From IMG/VR virus record IMGVR_UViG_3300020477_000041, positions 1 through 50,557 of that record: DNA of 50,557 nucleotides, one strand, 5' to 3'. Shown here one piece after another: positions 24,074-31,826 of this stretch (the stretch's first letter is position 1; the number at the start of each line of letters is the position of its first letter). Source of the DNA: a virus. The notes below the pieces were generated by a model. It was given only the letters and a program-made list of their open reading frames with translations, ran no database searches and was not told where the DNA came from. Position numbers and translations under genes: made by a program.

Positions 24074-25984
24074 ATGTTGCCAACAGATTATCAAAACTTT
24101 ATACATCTATCTCGGTACTCACGATGGATAGATCAAGAAGAAAGAAGAGAAAATTGGAAAGAAACTATTGATAGGTATCTGTCATTTATGTCAGACCACC
24201 TTAAAGACAATTACAACTATACTATTCCAGATGATATGTATTCTGAAATAGAAACTTCTATGTTAAATCTTGAAGTTCTAGGTTCAATGAGAGCATTGAT
24301 GACTGCTGGTCCTGCTCTTAAAAGAGAGAACATTGCAGGGTATAACTGTTCTTATCTTCCTGTAGATTCACCACGATCTTTTGATGAGTGTTTGTACATT
24401 CTTATGAATGGAACTGGTGTAGGTTTTTCAGTAGAACGACAGTATGTCAACAAACTCCCTACCATTCCTGATACTGACTTTGAAAGTTCTGATGATCTTA
24501 TTTCTGTTGCAGATTCTAAAGAAGGTTGGGCAAGAGGGTTACGTGATCTTATTTCTTTTTTATATACCAATCGTATTCCTAAAATAGATACGTCAAAGAT
24601 TAGACCGGCTGGTGCTAGACTTAAAACTTTTGGTGGACGAGCTTCTGGACCTGAACCTCTTGTTGATTTGTTTGACTTTACAATTAACACGTTTAAGAAA
24701 GCTAAAGGTAGAAAGTTAACGTCAATAGAATGTCACGACATTATGTGTAAGATTGGACAGGTTGTTGTTGTAGGTGGAGTGCGTAGGTCTGCACTTATAT
24801 CTTTGTCAAACTTAACCGATGAACGTATGCGTATGGCTAAGAGCGGAGAATGGTGGATAGATAATCCTCAAAGAGCTTTGGCTAACAACTCTGTTTGTTA
24901 CACAGAGAAACCTGACATTGGTATCTTTATGAAAGAATGGTTGTCACTGTATGAAAGTAAAAGTGGTGAACGTGGAATCTTTAATAGAGTTTCTGCAAAA
25001 GAAAAAGCTTCTTCTAATGGTAGAAGAGATGGTGATATAGATTTTGGAACTAATCCTTGTTGTGAGATTATTCTTAGACCTTATCAGTTTTGTAATTTGT
25101 CAGAAGTTGTTTGTCGCCATGATGATACTATAGATACATTGTTAGATAAGGTTAGGATTGCTACAATTCTAGGAACATTTCAAGCTACGTTAACTAATTT
25201 TAATTATCTTCGTAAAAGGTGGAAAGATACAACAGAAGAAGAGAGATTGCTTGGTGTGTCACTTACAGGAATTATGGATTGTCCTGCTGTTTACAATGCG
25301 ACAGAAGAAGAACTGCAATGGCTAAAAGAAATGGCAGTTGTTGCTAACATAAATTTGTCAGCCGACATAGGGATTAATCAAAGCACCGCTGTCACTTGTG
25401 TCAAACCATCAGGCACAGTGTCACAGTTGGTTGATGCTGCTTCTGGTATTCACGCAAGACACAACGATTACTTTATTCGTACTGTAAGAGGAGACAACAA
25501 AGACCCGTTGACTGAGTTTATGCGTGATATGAATATTCCAAACGAACCTGACTTTACGTCACCGGATAGTGTCACTGTATTTTCATTTCCTATGAAAAGT
25601 CCAGACAACGCAATTTGTAGAAATGATATGTCAGCGTTAGAACAGCTAGAGTTGTGGTTGAAGATTGCAAACAATTATTGTGAACACAAACCTTCTGTCA
25701 CTATTTCTGTCAAAGAACACGAATGGCTTGAAGTAGGTTCTTGGTGTTGGAATAACTTTGGAGCATTGTCAGGAATATCTTTTCTACCATTCTCTGAACA
25801 CACATACAAACAAGCACCTTATCAAGATATAGACAAGAATATGTATCTTGATTTGTCAACTAAAATGCCTTTGTCAATTGATTGGGATAAACTTCAACAA
25901 TATGAAAAAGGCGACACTACAACAGGAACGCAAGAACTAGCATGTACTGGTGGAGTTTGTGAAATTGTAGACATAGGAGCGTAG
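24074..25984 (+). CDS. Adenosylcobalamin-dependent (class II) ribonucleotide reductase, monomeric type
   Basis: 636 aa. It reduces ribonucleoside triphosphates to deoxy forms using coenzyme B12. Key residues line up with the Lactobacillus-type RTPR: Cys92 (NCSYLPVD; equivalent of C119), NPCCEI with thiyl Cys329 and Glu331 (C408, E410), Cys340 (QFCNLSEV; C419, the same 11-residue spacing) and the C-terminal redox pair in CTGGVC (the C731/C736 type). VVVGGVRRSALISL and PSGTVSQLVDAASGIH are family motifs. Needing host B12 places the host among cobalamin users. It works with ThyX. Confidence 0.92.
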   Translation: MLPTDYQNFIHLSRYSRWIDQEERRENWKETIDRYLSFMSDHLKDNYNYTIPDDMYSEIETSMLNLEVLGSMRALMTAGPALKRENIAGYNCSYLPVDSPRSFDECLYILMNGTGVGFSVERQYVNKLPTIPDTDFESSDDLISVADSKEGWARGLRDLISFLYTNRIPKIDTSKIRPAGARLKTFGGRASGPEPLVDLFDFTINTFKKAKGRKLTSIECHDIMCKIGQVVVVGGVRRSALISLSNLTDERMRMAKSGEWWIDNPQRALANNSVCYTEKPDIGIFMKEWLSLYESKSGERGIFNRVSAKEKASSNGRRDGDIDFGTNPCCEIILRPYQFCNLSEVVCRHDDTIDTLLDKVRIATILGTFQATLTNFNYLRKRWKDTTEEERLLGVSLTGIMDCPAVYNATEEELQWLKEMAVVANINLSADIGINQSTAVTCVKPSGTVSQLVDAASGIHARHNDYFIRTVRGDNKDPLTEFMRDMNIPNEPDFTSPDSVTVFSFPMKSPDNAICRNDMSALEQLELWLKIANNYCEHKPSVTISVKEHEWLEVGSWCWNNFGALSGISFLPFSEHTYKQAPYQDIDKNMYLDLSTKMPLSIDWDKLQQYEKGDTTTGTQELACTGGVCEIVDIGA

Positions 25985-25986
25985 AA

Positions 25987-26073
25987 ATGATTTCAACAAT
26001 AATAATTAGTACTATTTGTTTTTTGTCAGTTCCAGTAATTTTGTCAACCTTATACCTTTTGTCAAACATTTAA
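25987..26073 (+). CDS. Putative 28-aa membrane peptide
   Basis: An ATG two bases after the reductase stop encodes 28 residues that are nearly all hydrophobic (MISTIIISTICFLSVPVILS...). It ends one base before the next ATG, so it is spaced like a real operon member. It would be a single membrane-spanning peptide, perhaps with toxic or host-membrane effects, but this is untested. Confidence 0.4.
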   Translation: MISTIIISTICFLSVPVILSTLYLLSNI

Positions 26074-26074
26074 C

Positions 26075-26308
26075 ATGTCAACCGATAACATAGAAGCTTT
26101 GTTGTCACAGATTACGGTAACGCTGACGCAAGATAGTACTATTGTTGTAAAGCAAAGAGTAACGGATATAGGAAATTTGTTATCAGTATTCGAAGAAGAC
26201 ATGCCAGACTATCCTTATATCATACCATTGAAAAACTACATAATAGACTTACAAACTGTAACAAAAGATTATCTTGATAGTTTGAATAAAATATCTATAT
26301 CTGATTAA
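26075..26308 (+). CDS. Hypothetical protein (77 aa), end of replication operon
   Basis: 77 aa, one base after the 28-aa peptide. Regular Thr/Ile/Val pattern near the start (LLSQITVTLTQDSTIVVKQRV) then DMPDYPYIIPLKNYIIDLQTVTKDYLDSL, probably an alpha/beta mini-domain. No family known to me. A strong terminator follows after 27 bases, which ends this transcript. Confidence 0.55.
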   Translation: MSTDNIEALLSQITVTLTQDSTIVVKQRVTDIGNLLSVFEEDMPDYPYIIPLKNYIIDLQTVTKDYLDSLNKISISD

Positions 26309-26335
26309 ACTTATATCTGGTTTAAATAAAATTAA

Positions 26336-26371
26336 GGCTCGGTGCATTTTGTCTATTGACTGCACCGGGCC
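26336..26371 (+). terminator. Strong rho-independent terminator
   Basis: GGCTCGGTGCA (26336-26346) pairs with TGCACCGGGCC (26361-26371) over 11 positions with one G-T pair, followed by TTTCGTTTA. It separates the replication operon from the G+C-richer accessory block. Confidence 0.85.
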
Positions 26372-26424
26372 TTTCGTTTATTGAATAGCATTCGATACCA
26401 CAAACCGCAGAAAAAGGGCCAAAA

Positions 26425-26613
26425 ATGCGCACACATACTAAAACCGAATACACTCGCCGCGCCGATGGTAAATGGAACAAATGGGAACTGCACCCCGCTG
26501 ATGTTTTCGGCGATTATAGCCACGTTGAGGATTGCAGCAATCGCAATTCTTATATCCAGAAAGTTTGGATTCTTACTGGTGTTTTCGATTGGGAGATTAC
26601 CGTTGAGAACTGA
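26425..26613 (+). CDS. Small hypothetical protein (62 aa), first gene of accessory block
   Basis: 62 aa, ATG preceded by AAAGGGCC. The product (MRTHTKTEYTRRADGKWNKW...) looks like a short beta-hairpin protein with many aromatic residues. It starts the block after the terminator, so an unseen promoter must lie in 26372-26424 or transcription reads through. A long overlapping frame (from 26381) covers the same DNA, but its first 70 residues look non-native; I prefer this gene plus the next one. Confidence 0.5.
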   Translation: MRTHTKTEYTRRADGKWNKWELHPADVFGDYSHVEDCSNRNSYIQKVWILTGVFDWEITVEN

Positions 26614-26884
26614 TAATAAGTTTAAATTTATTGTTGAAAGTAAACATCCTCAGCATTTAGATTTTCATTTTTATGCTTCGTCAGGTGCAATTTGGGCTGT
26701 TGATAGTGACGTGGATAAACTAATTTATGATATGAAGAAAGATGGTTATAGTTTTGGTTTGTGGTTTATTCCACACAGTATCAAAACAACTTATGATATA
26801 AAGTTATTTGCTCCTGTTATAGACGGAGCTTTATATCTAGGATATTATGAGTTGCAGCAAAACCTTAACAATGAGGTAAAATAA
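26603..26884 (+). CDS. Hypothetical protein (93 aa), TTG start
   Basis: I place the start at TTG 26603, with GGGAG at 26591-26595, because it begins right at the end of the previous gene (an 11-base overlap). The 93-aa protein has an alpha/beta pattern: FKFIVESKHPQHLDFHFYASSGAIWAVDSD, then SFGLWFIPHS and APVIDGALYLGYYEL. No recognised family. The stop overlaps the next ATG by one base, indicating coupling. Confidence 0.5.
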   Translation: MRTDNKFKFIVESKHPQHLDFHFYASSGAIWAVDSDVDKLIYDMKKDGYSFGLWFIPHSIKTTYDIKLFAPVIDGALYLGYYELQQNLNNEVK

Positions 26885-27261
26885 TGCGCGAGTGGGATAG
26901 CCTTACGTTTACTTATAACGTGATATCAGGCGAAGCTTTCCCTAGTGTCGAAACAGCGGAGAAATTTAAACAATGGCGTAAAGATATAAGCGAATGTGAA
27001 GTCTATACTTCCATTTCGCTTTACTATTTAGATTTTATATATGACGTAATGGGTGAACTGGAACGCCAGCGTGATATACTAGAAAAAGAAGAAGAGGATA
27101 ACTTTAACAAACCGCTTTCACGTTATCTATGGGAAAAATTATTGGAAAGTAATTATACTATAATGCCTAAATGGTATTACAACAAAATCGAATGCGATAG
27201 GCGGTATGATGAATACTGCCACGCATTTAATCGTAATAATAGGAATACGGAGAACGATTAA
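26884..27261 (+). CDS. Hypothetical protein (125 aa)
   Basis: ATG overlaps the preceding stop. Largely helical, with VMGELERQRDILEKEEEDNF as a short coiled coil and many aromatic residues (KWYYNKIECDRRYDEYCHAF). Cys at about 38 and 110-119. Ends 1 base before the gp88-like gene. No known domain; likely an accessory early protein. Confidence 0.55.
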   Translation: MREWDSLTFTYNVISGEAFPSVETAEKFKQWRKDISECEVYTSISLYYLDFIYDVMGELERQRDILEKEEEDNFNKPLSRYLWEKLLESNYTIMPKWYYNKIECDRRYDEYCHAFNRNNRNTEND

Positions 27262-27262
27262 T

Positions 27263-27859
27263 ATGCTTAAAATAAGCACAATGTCTGGAAAGCTTAAAGG
27301 CTTTAAAGCTTTAAACACAAACACACTATCAAATGATTTTTGTGTTAAGATGTACAATAGCGGAAAGAATGACGTTATTTGTACATTTTGTTATAGTCAC
27401 CGAATGCTTAATACTTATCGCAAGTCTTGTGTCGATCCGTGGCAGAATAACAGTGATCTACTTAGTAAATCCTTATTAAAAGATTATCAAATACCACGTA
27501 TCACAGAAAGTGAATTTAGGTTTCACGGTCATGGTGAATTGATAAACAGAACACATTTAAGGAATTTAGCGTTAATTGCAGAACACAATTCTCATTGTAA
27601 CTTTGCGTTGTGGACAAAGCGCAAAAATATTGTTCGTGAAGTGTTTGATGATCAGGAACGACCGTTTAACTTAATTCTAATTTATTCTAATCCTGTTATT
27701 GATAAAGTTATGAGAAAGCCACCAAAACGATTTGACAAAGTGTTCAACAATGTCAATAGTCCTACTGATGGCGAGAATTGCACAGGTCAAAAGTGCAAAG
27801 ATTGTTTAGCTTGTTATGAGTTTAATGATACCAACGTAATCATCGAAAGGAAAAAGTAA
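27263..27859 (+). CDS. Cys-rich protein resembling mycobacteriophage gp88 family
   Basis: 198 aa from the ATG at 27263. It contains ICTFCYSHRM near residue 40, FRFHGHGELINRTHLRNL (about 90-107), CNFALWTKR and a C-terminal Cys cluster CTGQKCKDCLACYEF. The order CxxCY, then R-x-x-GxGEL, then FALWT follows the pattern I recall for gp88-domain phage proteins, a family of unknown biochemistry. The spaced Cys sets could bind zinc or an iron-sulfur cluster. It sits in the G+C-richer accessory block. Confidence 0.5.
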   Translation: MLKISTMSGKLKGFKALNTNTLSNDFCVKMYNSGKNDVICTFCYSHRMLNTYRKSCVDPWQNNSDLLSKSLLKDYQIPRITESEFRFHGHGELINRTHLRNLALIAEHNSHCNFALWTKRKNIVREVFDDQERPFNLILIYSNPVIDKVMRKPPKRFDKVFNNVNSPTDGENCTGQKCKDCLACYEFNDTNVIIERKK

Positions 27860-27862
27860 GTA

Positions 27863-28264
27863 ATGGAAACACAAACAACTGAGTTTTTTACAGGACGCGA
27901 CGAGCTTCAAAAGCTAGGAGCTTTTAATAATAATATCCAAAACTGGATAGACTTACTTGGCAATAATATCTTCACGGTACAATTTGTCAAAGAAAATGGT
28001 TCTCTGAGAACTATAACCGGACGCTTGAATTGTCATAAGTTTACGAAATCAGGTAAACCACGAAACAGAGTTAATGATGAAACTTTGTGTATGTTTGATA
28101 TGAAGTATCGTTGTTATCGTAATGTCAACATTAATCGTGTTGTTACTTTGTCTTGTCATAATGTTGTGTTTAGGTATAGCACCCATCACGTTCTACGAAC
28201 TTTGGCTGATAAACACGGTCCTTTTTACACAAACATTGTCAATCACAAGGATTGTCAACAATAA
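27863..28264 (+). CDS. SH3-like beta-barrel protein (133 aa), putative
   Basis: 133 aa, starting 3 bases after the gp88-like gene. The segment NNIFTVQFVKENGSLRTITGRL...KYRCYRNVNINRVVTLSCHN has the alternation and the TVxFVKxxGxxR pattern that I recall from small phage proteins annotated as SH3 beta-barrel folds. Such proteins are often regulatory or DNA-binding, but no function is established. Its 3' end runs into a set of direct repeats (28252-28296). Confidence 0.5.
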   Translation: METQTTEFFTGRDELQKLGAFNNNIQNWIDLLGNNIFTVQFVKENGSLRTITGRLNCHKFTKSGKPRNRVNDETLCMFDMKYRCYRNVNINRVVTLSCHNVVFRYSTHHVLRTLADKHGPFYTNIVNHKDCQQ

Positions 28265-28296
28265 GTTTTGTCAACCATAAAGTTTTGTCAACCATA
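28263..28296 (+). repeat. Two perfect 17-bp tandem repeats plus a partial third
   Basis: AAGTTTTGTCAACCATA occurs at 28263-28279 and again at 28280-28296. A degenerate unit, GATTGTCAACAATA, precedes it at 28251-28264. The repeats straddle the stop of the preceding gene and could be a regulator's binding sites or replication slippage. Confidence 0.75.
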
Positions 28297-28311
28297 ACAT
28301 ATTTTCAAAAA

Positions 28312-28545
28312 GTGAAAATAGAACACAACACAAGCCACCCTAGCCATCGCTCCGACGCTGGCTCGACCGTCGAGAGAAATTCCTGTTTTTTGAATAATTC
28401 TCGGCGGTCGATTTTATTCTTATTATTGGAATGCCTAGCCTCAACTGTGGCGATTGGCGTTATCTCGATTTTGTGGCTTGCGCTGATTTTCTTTTGGTTT
28501 ATATTCGTATCAGTCGTGGCAATGGCTGCGATATTCAAGCACTAG
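28312..28545 (+). CDS. Putative small membrane protein (77 aa), start uncertain
   Basis: From GTG 28312, the frame gives a polar N-terminal third and a hydrophobic C-terminal part (residues about 35-74) with two membrane segments, STVAIGVISILWLALIFF and WFIFVSVVAMAAIF. A strong hairpin (28363-28411) lies within the N-terminal third, so the true start may be a later TTG (28438 region) giving about 40 residues. The membrane segments read as genuine coding sequence; the N-terminus does not. No family recognised. Confidence 0.4.
   Translation: MKIEHNTSHPSHRSDAGSTVERNSCFLNNSRRSILFLLLECLASTVAIGVISILWLALIFFWFIFVSVVAMAAIFKH
28363..28411 (+). terminator. Stable hairpin with T-rich tail, possible terminator or attenuator
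   Basis: TCGACCGTCGAGA (28363-28375) pairs with TCTCGGCGGTCGA (28399-28411) with a single T-G wobble, extended by AATT/AATT, and is followed by TTTTATTCTTATTATT. This is terminator-like, but it lies within a possible small reading frame. It may separate the gp88/SH3 genes from the DUF932 gene. Confidence 0.5.
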
Positions 28546-28563
28546 ATAAGGAAAAAATACGTT

Positions 28564-29721
28564 ATGTCTCACGAAATAGAAACAATGGCTTTCGTAGGTG
28601 AAACACCGTGGCACGGTTTGGGCCGTTCTATAGATTATGTCGATGCTGGTGATATCGAAGGCTTTCAGATTGAAGCCGGTTTGGATTGGGAGGTGCGGCT
28701 AGATAACAACAGGAAAGCAGATAACACGCCCATCGAAGGTTCGTTCTATATAGAGCGTATCAGCGACGGTAGCGTTCTAGGTAAATCAGTGACAAACCTG
28801 TACAAGCCTGTGCAAAATGCTGCGCTTTTTGATTTCTTTCGCCCCTACGTCGATAGCGGCAAGCTTCACCTCCACACTGCCGGTTCGTTGTTTGGTGGTC
28901 GTAAGGTTTGGGTTATGGTGTCGCCAATGCGTGGCTTTACGCTTGATGGCAACGACGACGTAAGCAGTAACGCTATATTTACGTTGGACCATACCGGACT
29001 GCGTGCCAACAGTATGATGCTGTCGCCTGTACGCGTTGTGTGTAACAATACGTGGACGCTGGCAAAGGAACTCGCTAGCGATGAAGTCAAGCACAACCAT
29101 AAAGTCGTGTTTGATCGTGAAGTTATGGATCGCGCTCTCAATTATTTCAACGCCGCGTTTGATGATTTTGAAAAAGAAGCAATCGCGATGGCCCGCCGTG
29201 TCTTAACTGGTGAGGAAGAAATAGAGTTTTTCCAACGTGTTTTTGGCGGAAAAGAAAAAGAGGTTGACGGTAAAATAATAAGATCACGAGCAGTTCAAAA
29301 AGCTCTTGCAATGTCGCGAGGTAAGGAGCTTCCAAAAACCAACACTAAAACCGGTCCAACTAAAGCAGAAACACAAAGCAAGCTTGATGCTTTAACGCGA
29401 TTAATGGAAGAGGCCGCACAATCTGGCAAGGTGTTAGATACCGATCAACTTGCGAGTATCACCGGCAAAGAAGATGACGATAACACCGACAGCGGTCGCG
29501 TGATCAATCCCGGCCACGATTTGGAAAGTACTCGGCGTGACGATGGCGTTACAGTCTGGGGAGCCTTCCAGACTGTGACAAACATAGTCGATCACAATCC
29601 GGTTAAGGCTTATAAATCAGACGATCACCGTGCAGATAGAGCATTATACGGCGCTCCTGCCGGTCAACGTGATGCTAAATCAATCGCGCTTCAGGCTGCG
29701 CGGGAATTGGTAGCGGCATAG
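28564..29721 (+). CDS. DUF932 / phage-plasmid-like protein (TIGR03299 type)
   Basis: 385 aa. The start MSHEIETMAFVGETPWHGLG and the run VRLDN...FDFFRPYVDSGKLHLHTAGSLFGGRKVWVMV, then LSPVRVVCNNTW, are the signature of the DUF932 / LGT_TIGR03299 family, found widely in phages, plasmids and genomic islands, with no firm biochemical role. The C-terminal third is charged and includes a linker rich in Asp/Gly. Clearly higher G+C than the replication genes. ATG preceded by AAGGAAAAAAT. Confidence 0.8.
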   Translation: MSHEIETMAFVGETPWHGLGRSIDYVDAGDIEGFQIEAGLDWEVRLDNNRKADNTPIEGSFYIERISDGSVLGKSVTNLYKPVQNAALFDFFRPYVDSGKLHLHTAGSLFGGRKVWVMVSPMRGFTLDGNDDVSSNAIFTLDHTGLRANSMMLSPVRVVCNNTWTLAKELASDEVKHNHKVVFDREVMDRALNYFNAAFDDFEKEAIAMARRVLTGEEEIEFFQRVFGGKEKEVDGKIIRSRAVQKALAMSRGKELPKTNTKTGPTKAETQSKLDALTRLMEEAAQSGKVLDTDQLASITGKEDDDNTDSGRVINPGHDLESTRRDDGVTVWGAFQTVTNIVDHNPVKAYKSDDHRADRALYGAPAGQRDAKSIALQAARELVAA

Positions 29722-29722
29722 C

Positions 29723-29815
29723 TTGATCGATGCAATTTTGGCTATCTATAGGTTCTGTCTAGCATTAGTTATTTTTGGAGGTTTAACGCTACTACTTGTG
29801 ATAATGTTTGGATAG
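29723..29815 (+). CDS. Putative 30-aa membrane peptide, TTG start
   Basis: One base after the DUF932 stop, a TTG opens a 30-codon frame (LAIYRFCLALVIFGGLTLLLVIM in the middle) with a single hydrophobic segment. It ends 7 bases before a terminator. No clear ribosome site; similar 30-aa membrane peptides occur at 30882 and 30979 in the same block, which raises the odds a little. Confidence 0.3.
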   Translation: MIDAILAIYRFCLALVIFGGLTLLLVIMFG

Positions 29816-29822
29816 ATACCGG

Positions 29823-29863
29823 AAAAAGGCTGGGCAGCGTTTTAATTTGCCCAGCCTTTTTTT
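29823..29863 (+). terminator. Strong rho-independent terminator
   Basis: AAAAAGGCTGGGCA (29823-29836) pairs fully with TGCCCAGCCTTTTT (29848-29861), with more T's to 29863. It ends the transcript of the DUF932 gene. Confidence 0.9.
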
Positions 29864-29912
29864 ATTGTGTTAGGATCAATCACTGAAACAAATCAAGCAA
29901 AGGATTTAAACA

Positions 29913-30239
29913 ATGAGTGGATATTATCAGACTGATTTGGAAGTGATCGCCGCTTTCTTGCATGACGTTGTGAAACCGCAATTGCGCACTACTGAATTTG
30001 ACACAATTATGGATTGCTACAGCAAGATACGCGGAGAGCATGACGCGATTGAAGCCAAATTAGACCCTGCGTTTCTGTTTGCTCGTTTCATGTATCGTGG
30101 CGCTCTTGTGCTTTCAAAGGATGCCGATATGCCAGTGCAAAAGACAACACCACTACCACCAGTGATAGACACTGTTCGAGATCGCAACAGAAAATACACG
30201 TGTGTTGCATTGCGCGACGATCATCCGTGGATGAAATAG
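29913..30239 (+). CDS. Hypothetical protein (108 aa)
   Basis: 108 aa starting after AAAGGATTTAAACA. A helical N-terminal half (YYQTDLEVIAAFLHDVVK) with FDTIMDCYSKIR and LFARFMYRGALVLSKDADM suggests a small all-helical domain; the C-terminal third is Pro/Thr-rich. It starts the second transcription unit of the accessory block, right after a terminator. No family recognised. Confidence 0.55.
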   Translation: MSGYYQTDLEVIAAFLHDVVKPQLRTTEFDTIMDCYSKIRGEHDAIEAKLDPAFLFARFMYRGALVLSKDADMPVQKTTPLPPVIDTVRDRNRKYTCVALRDDHPWMK

Positions 30240-30258
30240 GGGAAAAAGGACAAATCAA

Positions 30259-30885
30259 ATGGCTAATGCTTTTTATTACGATGATCAAATAGTGAATACT
30301 GCTATCGTCGACGCGATAAAGCCGGATAGCGATATCATGCCTTTGAGAACAATAGGCACGTTTGAAAAAAACGAATATCCGTGGTTAGCAGAGGATAAGG
30401 TTTGCGTCGAGTATGTCGATCCAAATCATCAGGATAAAGTCGTAGCTCAGTATCTGCTTGAAAAAGTACCCGAAGCTATAAGGAAATATGGCGAGTACAA
30501 AGAAGCAAAAAAGCGGGATAAAAAAGAAGATAAAATGTTTGTCGCATGTACCGCTAAAGTTGCAGAAGTGCGCGGAAATATGTTCGGCGTTATAAACATT
30601 AAAAACCCACAAAAACAGCATTTGCACCACCCGAATGCTCGTAACAGCGGCGGGAAGGCGGTAGGAGAAAAAACAGAGCAACCAAAATGGTCTGAGCATA
30701 AAAGACAAATGGAGATGAAAACGCTTGATGCGCTCAAGCGGATAGAGGAAAAAAATGACCGGGATCACGCAAAAGAGTTGGATGAGCTTAAGCGGTTAGA
30801 GGAAAAAATAGACCGGGTTGAGGAAAAAATAGACCGGGTTCAAGATTTCAATCTTCGCCTTGCAAAAGAGTTGGGCATGAAATGA
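30259..30885 (+). CDS. Hypothetical protein with C-terminal coiled coil (208 aa)
   Basis: 208 aa, with AAAAAGGA before the ATG. The N-terminal half is mixed alpha/beta (YDDQIVNTAIVDAIKPDSD). From about residue 150 it is a coiled coil built of LKR(I/L)EEK units, including an exact 21-bp tandem duplication (30799-30819 and 30820-30840) encoding EEKIDRV twice. Such duplications make the coil length variable. Stop TGA overlaps the ATG of the next peptide. Function unknown. Confidence 0.55.
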   Translation: MANAFYYDDQIVNTAIVDAIKPDSDIMPLRTIGTFEKNEYPWLAEDKVCVEYVDPNHQDKVVAQYLLEKVPEAIRKYGEYKEAKKRDKKEDKMFVACTAKVAEVRGNMFGVINIKNPQKQHLHHPNARNSGGKAVGEKTEQPKWSEHKRQMEMKTLDALKRIEEKNDRDHAKELDELKRLEEKIDRVEEKIDRVQDFNLRLAKELGMK

Positions 30886-30974
30886 AACAGACGCTGCACG
30901 ATTTCTCATTGGGCTTTATCTGCGGTCTGGTGATTGTTGGTGTAATCTGGTCTATCTACGGCTGTGGGATCTAG
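30882..30974 (+). CDS. 30-aa membrane peptide, translationally coupled
   Basis: Its ATG overlaps the TGA of the preceding gene (ATGA). The 30 residues have a short polar head then SLGFICGLVIVGVIWSIYG, one membrane helix with two Cys. The overlap argues for real translation. Function unknown; could be a membrane-active peptide or holin-like. Confidence 0.5.
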   Translation: MKQTLHDFSLGFICGLVIVGVIWSIYGCGI

Positions 30975-30978
30975 CGCG

Positions 30979-31071
30979 ATGGCACTGTGGGAATACGTTC
31001 TGTTTTTTCTTTTGACATTGTGCACTGGTGCGCTAGTCTATCACTGGCTTAGTGCAGTTTTCCCAGCTTGA
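30979..31071 (+). CDS. 30-aa membrane peptide
   Basis: Starts 4 bases after the previous peptide and its stop overlaps a TTG upstream of the next gene. Residues 3-27 (LWEYVLFFLLTLCTGALVYHW) form one membrane helix. Same length and topology as its neighbour, without evident sequence identity. Confidence 0.45.
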   Translation: MALWEYVLFFLLTLCTGALVYHWLSAVFPA

Positions 31072-31085
31072 AAGGATCGAAAGTG

Positions 31086-31349
31086 ATGGCGGAATTAACC
31101 TTCCAAGAGTGCAAAACACACAACGAGATTTACGTCTCTAACAGGGATTTGAGCGTTGGCACGATTAAACAAATGGATTATGGCGGGCTGGTGACCGTGT
31201 TTCAGTTTCAATCGGAACCTGACGAGGACAATTATCCGCTGCGTTATTCTCTGCACGCTGCTAAATTTGACGCTATGGCTCACGATGCAGAAAGGAAAGT
31301 ACGAGCAACCATCCCGGACACGATCTCGACAGTATCACAATTCACATAA
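31086..31349 (+). CDS. Hypothetical protein (87 aa), last gene of accessory block
   Basis: I choose ATG 31086, with AAAGGA at 31072-31077, over a TTG at 31068. The product begins MAELTFQECKTHNEIYVSNR and has a beta-rich middle (IKQMDYGGLVTVFQF). A terminator follows 34 bases after the stop. No family recognised. Confidence 0.55.
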   Translation: MAELTFQECKTHNEIYVSNRDLSVGTIKQMDYGGLVTVFQFQSEPDEDNYPLRYSLHAAKFDAMAHDAERKVRATIPDTISTVSQFT

Positions 31350-31383
31350 AACTTCCCCTTACTACAGTCTCCCTCCCAAACTT

Positions 31384-31413
31384 AGCCCGGCATGTTCGCC
31401 GGGTTCTTTTTTT
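31384..31413 (+). terminator. Rho-independent terminator closing the accessory block
   Basis: AGCCCGGC (31384-31391) pairs with GCCGGGTT (31398-31405), one G-T pair, loop ATGTTC, followed by CTTTTTTT. Confidence 0.85.
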
Positions 31414-31826
31414 GCCTGATAGGCTGTGCTGGCTGGTGATATATCCGCAAGGTGCTGGTTTGATTGCATAAGGCTTTATTGGTGGTGTGTTCTTGGTAGT
31501 GCGCCACCCCGCCCCAGACAGTGCTTGTTTTCAAACTTCATAATTTTGTTGTCAGTATAAACAAATCATGCCTGCGTGCATCTGCGTGCGTATAAGAGCT
31601 GTATTGTGTGGAAAGCTTGGCATTCTCGCTATATAGACTATCAAGATTTATCGCCGATGACTTTATGTCAATTTTGTTGAACAAAATGAGAACAAACTAG
31701 GCTGGGGAGGGATGGGCCACTGGGGGGGCTCCGTATACTTATATACATAACCAAGAATTTTATTATAATTTCAAAGAGATACATGTAAAAATGCTTATAA
31801 ACTACTATCAAGCCTCTACTCAGAGC

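Noticed and set aside
28252-28311. In-frame 5' extension of the 28312 membrane protein
   Set aside because: It consists of the tandem repeats, overlaps the previous gene and lacks a ribosome site.
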